From Symsagittifera roscoffensis (lineage: Eukaryota > Xenacoelomorpha > Acoela > Convolutidae), in the NCBI RefSeq assembly GCF_963678635.1, contig NC_087062.1, positions 42,980,395-43,044,394 on the forward strand: a stretch of DNA of 64,000 nucleotides, in the 5' to 3' direction. A program made the translations under genes and the position numbers. Every line of letters starts with the position of its first letter. The first letter of the stretch is position 1. Shown here in pieces: positions 56,128-64,000 of the stretch. The notes beneath the pieces were generated by a model. It worked only from the letters and a program-made list of their open reading frames with translations. It made no database searches and was not told where the DNA came from.

Positions 56128-58589
56128 CTTACTGTTTTTATTGACTCAGATGGGGTAGAAAGGAATTAAAAAATGCAAATTTTTCTCTTTATTTAATCAC
56201 AAGATTTTTTATTAATCGCCTATCGATTATTTTAAAAATTGACAAAACCTTGTTTGAATACGTTATTAAAACTTTGAATATTACGTTCCAATTCTTTTAT
56301 TTTCGAAAAAAGACCGAGTTAAGGTTTGAGACGATAGATCTAAGTATAGTTTCTTGAATCAAAATTTCACAAATTTTTTGATAAGCAAGTTTTTTGTATT
56401 TCGCCGAGTGAATTTGTACGTTTTGAGCTACCATGAAAGTGAGTGATCACTCAAGAAGTCAGAAATGGATCAAGACAATGTGCCGATGAAGGGAAGAAAA
56501 ATAATGATCTGTTTCGCACTTTTTTTTAGCAGCTGTTCTGAAACCTACACGTACGATGAAAAAATATACTTTTTTTATTTAAGTTCATTGAAAGGTTATT
56601 TGGAGAAATAGTGGGAGGAAATAGAGAAACATTTCTTTCATTTGAATAAAAATTTCTTCAAAAGAAAAAAAAAGAAGTATTACAAAATTTAATTTCAAAA
56701 TTGAACGTAGTGGTACTTTTGAGTTATTTGGAAATTTTCAGCTTTTCTTGAAGTAGCACGCGATAAAACAAATTGCACCATGTTTTTTTTGAAATATGGA
56801 ATATTAAAGGGCTTATTATGACTTGAGGGAGTTTGAATCAGTTTCTGCAAAGTACATTTGATTCAATGTTACTGCTCTTAGTATAGTTAATCTATAATAT
56901 CATCCTCCTTTGATAATTCGATTTAAAGGAAATCACGGTCAAAAATCGAAGTGATGCTCGCAAAAGAAAAACATCGCAAAAGTTATCCAGTCCAATTCAA
57001 CCGAAAATTTGCAACTTGAATCATTTTTCTCGTCATTGTTCCTAAAACAATAAATGTGATCGATATCATTCACAGCCATTTAAGTTTGGCCGCAATAAAA
57101 TCAACCATTAAAAACTTTAGAAAAATAATGGCAAAGTTCCAAATAAAAATTTATAAAATGTGAATGGCACTAATTGAGTGTTTACTGCTACTTAAATATA
57201 CCAAATTTAAAGTTTTTTGATAAAAATTCGGAAAATTACGTGATTGTTTTGTTTCGAATTGAACAAATAGGACCTAAATTACATATCTGATATTCAGGCC
57301 CTATTTGTTTGTAACAATAGCAAATTAAGAGCAATGTAGATGGGATGAAATCTTTCTACATTTTTGAGATTTTTCGAAGAGTTTTATTGTATCAGTTAAG
57401 TTATATGAGTTTTCTTAAGTATAAAAAAATTACAGAAAATTGATTGATTTTGACTGGGACTCAAAAGCAAAAACTTTGAATTTGAATATGAAATCATTCA
57501 GGTGATAAATGAAAATGAGTAAGAAGATATATAACTTCATTTACGTCTCAATAACATCAAAGACGTACAAAAGATATCGACTAAGAGTGCCATCAGAAAC
57601 AATGCTGAAGAGTAAACTGTTGCCTTTGAAGTATTTACAGAAAAACTTAATGGAAAACCAGTCTAGTTGATGTTCTGAAAATTGTTTAAGGTTATCCGGA
57701 ATAAAGTGATTCGCACTGGGAGAATTAAAACACTGAGGAATTATTTTGCCACGATTGCTGTTTGCAACAAAGGTAATATTCTAAGAGAATTGGCGCGCGT
57801 TACTCTCCGTGTAACAAAAGGTTCAAGATTAAAGCTGCCAATTGGTGGGTTCTTTCCATTAGTTGTAAAAAAAAGTTTGTCCTAAATACAACCGAAGACA
57901 GTGTTAATTTCATATGACGCAAGAATTTCGGATACATGATAAAATTTTCGCTCAATAATAATGGCTTTAATTCAATTAAGAAGGATTTCAATGTTGCCCC
58001 ATAAGATATAAGTCCCTTTGAAAACAATCGTTTGACAGATACGTGGTAAAGTTTGTAAAGGGACGATTTTGAGAACACACTTCTTTCTAAATAACAGCTC
58101 ATCGACTTTCATTAAAAAAAAAATTTCTGTCAATCCGATAGTCAAAATTCAGTTTATTTTGCTTTCCATTCTGAAATTATTAAAAACAGATACTCCTTCT
58201 GAAGTAAAATTGCCGATTTAAAAGCTATCGTTGTCACAAGCTCAACCAAATTTCAATATTTGACTTTTTTCAATAATACGCAATTTAGTTTCGGTGCAGC
58301 AATACGACATATGGTTTAATTTAGACTGAAACGTGCAATAATTGGAAACAGTGTCTTCAGCATCCACTTATGTTTGATCATCTGAACACGAAGCAAGGTT
58401 TCCGTCATTGGATGAAAGTAAATCGTTAATATAAATCAAAAAAGAAAATGACTTAAAACAGATACTTGAGACACCCGTCTTTTAGACTCATTTTTTTCTG
58501 AATTATTCTCAACTGGTTACACATGTTATTGTTTTTTTTTGTTAGAAAAATTTCCATTGAGCTTAAAATTATAACCGGTTAATCATATC
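56128..58589. other. AT-rich DNA, possibly the far 3' part of a LINE
   Basis: No clear gene. The minus-strand open stretch 57800-58102 contains SKGLISYGA, which resembles the C-terminal region after RT in CR1/Jockey-type LINEs, and it lies in the right place relative to 58590-60050. The match is weak. Confidence 0.3.
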
Positions 58590-60050
58590 TTTCCATTGTT
58601 TCTATTAAAATTCTGCGTTCAATTGTATCAAACGCTTTCTTGAAATCATTGAAACAAGAACGGCTGAATCAATTTTTATCAATGCTCTCACTTATGAAGT
58701 CGGCAATGGTTACTATTGCTTGATCCCAGGATCAATTTTTCTCTGAAACCGAATTGTTAATCATTGGTAATTGTGGTTTTTAAGGCGAATCGGGATAAAC
58801 GTTCAAGCAAAATGTTTTCGAAAATCTTCTTGATTGAAGATAAAAAACTTAAGAGTCTATCATTATCCAGGTTGTCCTTCACATCATCTCTATGCAAAAG
58901 GAGTGTTTTCGATATTCTTAGAAAATCTGGAAAAACGTCGTGCCTGACGCACTGATTAAAAAAAGCCAAGTGATCAGCTATAACTGGTGCAGCTAGTTTG
59001 AGCATTTGATTGGAGAACCACTTATGACCAAAATATTTTGTATTGCTCAGATCTTCAATGGTGCGGTGTAATTCATTTTTATCAGTATCGAAAAGAACAA
59101 AAAAACTGTTGTTTGCCTTGAGTTTTGGATTGATGTCTGCTTCTCTATACTCTCACTAAGTATTTCGCCTACGGTCGCAAAGTGCTGATTGAAGACGTTC
59201 ACGTCATAGAAAAATTATCTGAGTTTCTTTTTAGCGCAAAAAGGATTGAATGCATGAAATAATTCCGTTGAATTAGACTTTTTCAATGATCGAACCATAA
59301 AATTTGATTTTTCTGAGACACGTTTCTCTGTTTACCACATTTCTCGAAATTTTTTTAAATTTTCAATGTTTGAGCGCTTTAATCACCTTTAATGCAGTCT
59401 GTTTTGCTTATTCATTAGGTTTTTGATTCTCGTGGTTATCCAACGCTTTTTACTTAAACTGCTCTTCAGAGTTTTTATAGGACAAAACTAACCAAATTGT
59501 TTCCGCAAAACTCCACAAAGATTGGTAATGGAAGCGTTTAATTTCACATCGCTTAAGCAATTCAATTTGTGATTCAAGCTTAAGAGAAATTTCAACTTAA
59601 CCTCGTCATCGTTCAAAGGGCTGAGTTATTTCGTAAAAGCTGGTTAAGTTTTGAATTTTCACATAAATCTAAACTAATTGTACTCTCCAAAGCATAGTGA
59701 TTACTTATACGACAGGTATTTGTATTCACTTTTAGAAAACTACTGGACATCTAATGATCGATGCAAGAACTTGACATTGCACAAACGCTTGTAGGTGAAT
59801 AAATTTTAATCATTAAATCAAACAACTCCAAAAATAGTTTCTACTCGAAAGTTTTTCGAATATTTTTTGACAGAATTTCAAGGTTCAAATCAGCTATCAA
59901 AATCAGTTCACCTTCTAATCTCTTGAATTCAAACTGAATATTTTCTAGCTCTTCCGAAAAGATAACAAAAGGCATCGAGGGCGCCGATAGACTTTACATG
60001 CAGTTTGATTCGGTATTTTCAAAACAAAATGTTCGATATCAACTTCAAAA
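58590..60050 (-). mobile_element. Degenerate LINE (APE endonuclease and RT fragments, CR1/Jockey-like)
   Basis: On the minus strand an endonuclease block (GELILIADLNLEI near 59900, normally GDFN) is followed by an RT fingers region at 58757-59080. There, ELHRTIEDLSNTKYFG, LKLAAPVIADHLAFFNQ and FPDFLRISKT match the LK-PLxxxFNxS-FPDxLKxA pattern. SIKKIFENILLERL and then a damaged QFGFRE and FKKAFDTIERRIL follow near 58620-58750. Many stops and frame changes: an old, dead copy. Confidence 0.65.
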
Positions 60051-61074
60051 AATTGAACAGCTATAATGCAACCTAACATAATATCTGCTTGTTTTACCGC
60101 TGTATATGAACAGAATCCAACCTGTTTACTAAAAATGACTTGCTACTAAATTTTTTGAGCTTTAACCAACTTTTTTCAGCTTTGACGGCTATAATACAAC
60201 CAAATTTTTTGGCCTCTAATAATTTTTTCTGGAAAAGTATTTTTTTGCTACTGCATCTTAGGATCAAGACAAAGCACGTCCACATTTTTAAAAACAAAAA
60301 AATTATTAAAAATAATACTGGCACTTGAGACACTGCAACATCGATTTTAATTAATTCCAATGAAACATCGATTTTAACTAATTTCAACTCCTCGCAAAAC
60401 TTTGCGGAATAGCGAGCAAGAACAAGATCAGTATTTATGCTTATTAATATGTGCAATTCGAATCACGGTAAAGCGGTAATTGATGTAATAGTTCTTTTTT
60501 TCAGAACCGAGCAAGGAAGTCACGCAAAGGACTGACATGTAGGTTGTTTTTCTTAGTTAACATTCTGTTTTGTAACTTTTCTAAGAAATTGGGTGTACCG
60601 TCTAAGAGTAAATTTTTAAACTAAGACTACTTTTTTTGACCGTAAGCCATTCGCATTTGTGTGTTTCAGTAAAGTTTTGTTTTCACAGCAGGAGTTTTGT
60701 GCAACGTTTTTTTTTTAATTTTTGATAGTCTTCACCGGCAGGTAATGTCAAATTGAAATGACTCAAAAATTCAGTACTTCAGGTCTGAAGAAAAAACTTT
60801 GAATTACTCTAAGCAATTATGAGACATTTGAGATATTTTAAAAAGAAAAACTTTTAGAACAGAGCAATTTGAAAGTTTGAAAAAAAATTTTGTCAAGAAT
60901 TCAGAACTTGATTTCGTATCTAGAAAAAAAAAAATTGTAGTTCTCTTAAAACATTATCATTTTGCTATTTGAGAGGGGTGATTTGTCATTTGTTTTCCAG
61001 TTAGCTTGCATTTGAATTATTTTTGGAAGTATAAAAATAAAATGTATATATGCGTAAACATAGCCAATCGAAGA
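60051..61074. other. AT-rich DNA
   Basis: A small exon-like segment at about 60505-60542 sits after a good acceptor (ttttttcag on plus) and encodes NRARKSRKGLTC before a TAG. There is nothing else to join it to, so it is not called. Confidence 0.3.
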
Positions 61075-61270
61075 TTGGAAAAGAGTAACGAACGCAAGTA
61101 AAGATTAAAAAAACACTGACTTTGTTGAAAAAATCTCAATTTTCGAAATTCAAAAAAAAATAGATGCTCGTTAAGTTTTTTGAATTTTTAGATTGGCGCT
61201 TTTTTGATAACTTGAACCCAACTAGAGAAAAACTGGATGAATAAGTTAAGTTTTTATTCCGTTGAAAATC
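61075..61270 (-). repeat. MITE-like element, inverted partial copy
   Basis: gaaaagagtaacgaacgcaag is the reverse complement of the right end of 36631-37242. The next 180 bp match its interior in inverted order (aaaaatctcaattttcgaa, ttattccgttgaaa). Confidence 0.65.
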
Positions 61271-61412
61271 ATAAAAATTCAGTTCCATTTTCGAAACTGT
61301 AAGTTGTTCACATGTTTTAGCGCTATTTCCACGTTCGTATTTGGAGATTGCTATTTACGTCAAGTTCGTCACTATATATATATTTACACTGTAATTTTTA
61401 AAACAAATTTAC

Positions 61413-61591
61413 CTGTCACATCGTTTGATTTCCAGTCCAGAAGCTTTTAGCGCTTCAAAATTTGTATTATCCATCAGTGCATGACCTTCTACATTGCCTT
61501 TTGGTTTGTATAAACATACCAGAAAAGTATTTGCACATCTTGGTACAAGTGTTGTGCCGCAACCAAAGTGCGTTGTGTTTTTCCACACCAT
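61413..61591 (-). CDS. CAP/SCP-domain protein, 3' exon seen
   Basis: CAP (CRISP/antigen 5/PR-1) domain, usually a secreted or membrane-associated fold. After acceptor gtttaag the exon encodes MVWKNTTHFGCGT (the family's CAP1 region, F-T-Q-x-V-W-K) and VCLYKPKGNVEG (the CAP2-like CxYxPxGN). It ends at donor GACAG|gtaaat in phase 2, so at least one more exon lies to the left and was not found. The upstream partner is at 62081-62259. Confidence 0.7.
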
Positions 61592-62080
61592 CTTAAACAT
61601 TCAGACAAAATGCTTTAAAATTTTAATAAGGCTTGAACCAAGGAGTCTTGCAAAGAAGCCGGTTGTTTTTTTTTATCTGTACACAAATGGTTTTTTTATC
61701 CTAAGCTGCGAAATGTAGCCGCATCCATGAAATTCTTGTGTCCAATTGGGCCGGGTCATCGGAATATGTCATGTCGAGTGATATATCATATCAAAACCCA
61801 TTCAGTCGTGATTCAAACGAACTTGGAAAACTTTGAAAATTTTTTCTTAGTGTTGATTAAAAAAGGTATGAAACAGTTTGAAATGCCTAACTTGACCCCT
61901 ACGAGTTTTCTTTAAGCATCAGTCAGATTCGGATGCATAAAAGTTCATGGTGGACAAAAAACTAATTCTCATTCTTTCGAGTGTGGTCGAATAACAAATC
62001 CTTTAAACAAGGTTGTTCAACATAGGTAACGAATATTGAAATATCTTTGAAATAACTTAGGTAGCGATAGGACTGCTTAC

Positions 62081-62259
62081 GACCTGGGTGAACGATCCAT
62101 ATAAATCAACAGACTGATTCGCACTACAAGAGTCGAATGGTGCTACTTCTCCGGGGAACTCATACTGATGGTAGGCGCCAAACCAGCGTTCACCTGCTTG
62201 AGTAGCTTCGCCTGCTAGATAATTTGATGGCCTGTCACTGAGAAGTGCTGTATTCCATC
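62081..62259 (-). CDS. CAP/SCP-domain protein, upstream exon
   Basis: After acceptor cattttcag the exon encodes a GWNTALL segment (position of the family's GENL), then AGEATQAGERWFGAYHQYEF and ending LYGSFTQ. This leads directly into MVWK of the next exon, as in FTQxVWK. The donor is either CAG|gtcgta (62084), giving perfect family spacing, or GTC|gtaagc (62081), a better donor that adds one residue. The exon(s) for the N-terminal helix (HNxxR) should lie to the right; I could not identify them. Confidence 0.7.
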
Positions 62260-63132
62260 CTGAAAATGTTAAAAAATTAAACAGTTTAATAAGATTTATT
62301 CTTCAGCACACAACATGAAACTATCCACTGAGATGTGTACAGATACTCAAAATGGGATATAGAAATTTTACTTCCTTGTTTTTTACTTCATTCATGGACG
62401 AATCAAAACGTAATTGTCCAGTGGAAGCAATTCAACTTTCAATGACAAAAATGAGAAGAAATTTTTACACAAAAACCGACATGAGTGGTGCATTTAAAAA
62501 CAAGAGATGAACAATTCCAACAATACGAAGAAAATATACTATTCTATGGACCAGCAGCAATTTGAATGTTTACAAGTAAAATTTTCCAGCTCTTCAACTT
62601 TGACTATTGTTAACGCATTTCCCTATTTTGTATCAATAAACCTGATTCCACAACGAATTCGATGATATGCAACGCCAAAACTATTGGAACTTTGGATATC
62701 AAAATTCGGAATTTTTGACATATCAGTTATCGATAATTGTACATAACTTATAAAACAAGAACTAGTCACACTAAGCTATTTAATTGAACCCTAAACTTCA
62801 ATGACTAATCTATCAGATGAAAGCTGGACTAGACCCTCCCAGGATTTTCTCTATTGTTTAGCTTACTGTTTTTAAAGACTTCATCTTGAATGGTCACATT
62901 TTTTTGAAAATGTTTCCTTATGCATATAAATCACTACCTTACAAAACGATTTTCAACCAAAAATTAAAACAACTTTCACAAAGTTTCACAATCCACCACC
63001 AAAAGAAATTGTAACCCGACAAAATCAACTGCATTTTACGGTCTAATCAAAAATCAGGTTATAAAGATTGTTGCCATCAATCAAATAAATAAGGATGTCA
63101 CTCACAACAAAGTGTGTATAAAACTCAGAACA
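62260..63132. other. Upstream region of the CAP gene
   Basis: AT-rich. A short minus-strand open stretch from an ATG near 63023 to a donor-like gtaagg near 62940 is hydrophobic, but cannot be tied to the CAP gene with confidence. Confidence 0.3.
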
Positions 63133-63530
63133 AGTTTGCTCGTACCAGGGCGAAGCCTTGATTGTTCCGACTGCCTTTTAGGGTTTATGGAGCAGTAATG
63201 AAATGGAAAAATTAAATGAAATAAAACAAAATGAAAAATTTTTTTTCTAAAATTTGAAATTTGATATGAAAATCATCCCCCACACGCCATATAAGTACAA
63301 AGTGATAAATTTTGCTTCCAGTAACAAATCAATTCTGGCAAATAAGCTTCCTTCAACCAATTTGTAATGAGTTCGAAGACGGATTAAATCTCCGCTTACA
63401 CGTTAATAGCGCGAAATTTATCGCGCGTTAGTTGTCCCAAATTGGCCAAAATGGCAATATTTAAACCCCATAACTTTACGAAAAATGATCACAGGTAAGA
63501 AAGCTTTTCAAACTTGAGCTCAAAACAACA
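63133..63530 (+). repeat. Dispersed repeat D, copy 2
   Basis: Direct-orientation homologue of 53438-53840, similar over its full length with moderate divergence and small indels. Confidence 0.8.
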
Positions 63531-64000
63531 ATACTTTTTATAATGATAAAAGAAAATTCCGTCAAAAATGGCTAGTTAAAAAGTCGAAATTTGTCTGAAG
63601 AAAAAAAACCCACCCCGAGCACAAATATTCCGTTACTTTCGTATCGAAAGTCGGAACAATAAAAAAAATTTCAGACCAAAACTCAAAATCAATTCAATTC
63701 AAAATTCAAACCAGAATTCTAGGATAAAGCCATCAAAAGATAATTAAAAATTGCTAGCTAAATAGAAATTGACAACATCAAACAACAGAACTTCTCACAG
63801 AATTTACTTATCAAATAATCATTTAAGAAAACAAATAATTCATTATCCATTAAAAAAAATTTTCTTTCTACCCTTAAAACGCGTTACGTGAATTAACACA
63901 ACTAATTTTGCTTACCAGTTAACACGTAAAACTATTATCAGAAGAAAAATGATAAAATGCAAAAAAAACTGGCTAATGAGTTAATGTCTATCGCTTTCTC
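63531..64000. other. AT-rich DNA, nothing recognised
   Basis: Short A-rich and T-rich tracts. No ORF or repeat seen to the window end. Confidence 0.4.

Noticed and set aside
60505..60542. Small basic exon-like segment (NRARKSRKGLTC) after a good acceptor
   Set aside because: No partner exon or homology; too short to support.
1..64000. CRISPR arrays, bacterial operons, ribosome binding sites or rRNA genes
   Set aside because: No such structures. Introns and retroelement content show animal nuclear DNA. The 15-bp motif cluster is irregular and not a spacer-repeat array.

Overview
The window is eukaryotic and most likely from an invertebrate animal. Host genes are split by short GT-AG introns with pyrimidine-rich acceptors ending in tttcag. 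Two encode recognisable animal proteins: the exosome cap subunit Rrp4 (EXOSC2) and CINP. A third encodes part of a CAP/SCP domain. The host DNA is very AT-rich and packed with degenerate repeats. I cannot name the species.

Positions 1-24932 are almost entirely one LTR retrotransposon on the minus strand. Its left end runs off the window. A roughly 270-bp direct repeat (1-274 and 24663-24932) ends in TGTCACA, so in element sense each LTR begins TGTGACA. The element reads right to left. A non-coding 5' region of 3.5 kb carries an array of a 15-bp CCGGA motif. Gag follows, with an in-frame 1059-bp internal duplication of capsid plus zinc knuckles. Then come aspartic protease, reverse transcriptase, RNase H, integrase, an acidic linker and a macro (ADP-ribose-binding-like) domain. 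After that is a separate SGNH/GDSL-hydrolase ORF, a second SGNH-like region, and about 5.2 kb of further long ORFs whose families I do not recognise. This copy is decayed: in-frame stops, frame changes and a 46-bp frame-breaking duplication interrupt it. It is over 24.9 kb long, and about 10 kb of it is accessory coding sequence.

From 24933 to 30720 lie two degenerate non-LTR retrotransposons with restriction-like endonucleases. The first is a plus-strand 3' half that begins exactly where the LTR ends, so the LTR element probably inserted into it. The second is on the minus strand and has a PHD-like finger, RT and endonuclease, with an SGNH-like half-domain next to it.

From 31 to 64 kb is host territory. 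A minus-strand four-exon gene of unknown family (31926-35965) is followed by a minus-strand ORF broken at a poly-A run (37812-38203), EXOSC2 (38398-40279, plus), an unknown two-exon minus-strand gene (43233-43603), CINP (46631-49369, plus), and a CAP/SCP-domain gene (61413-62259, minus). Between them are MITE-like elements with short terminal inverted repeats, tRNA-derived SINE-like units, a direct repeat pair at 53.4 and 63.1 kb, and a degenerate APE/RT LINE on the minus strand (about 58.6-60.1 kb).
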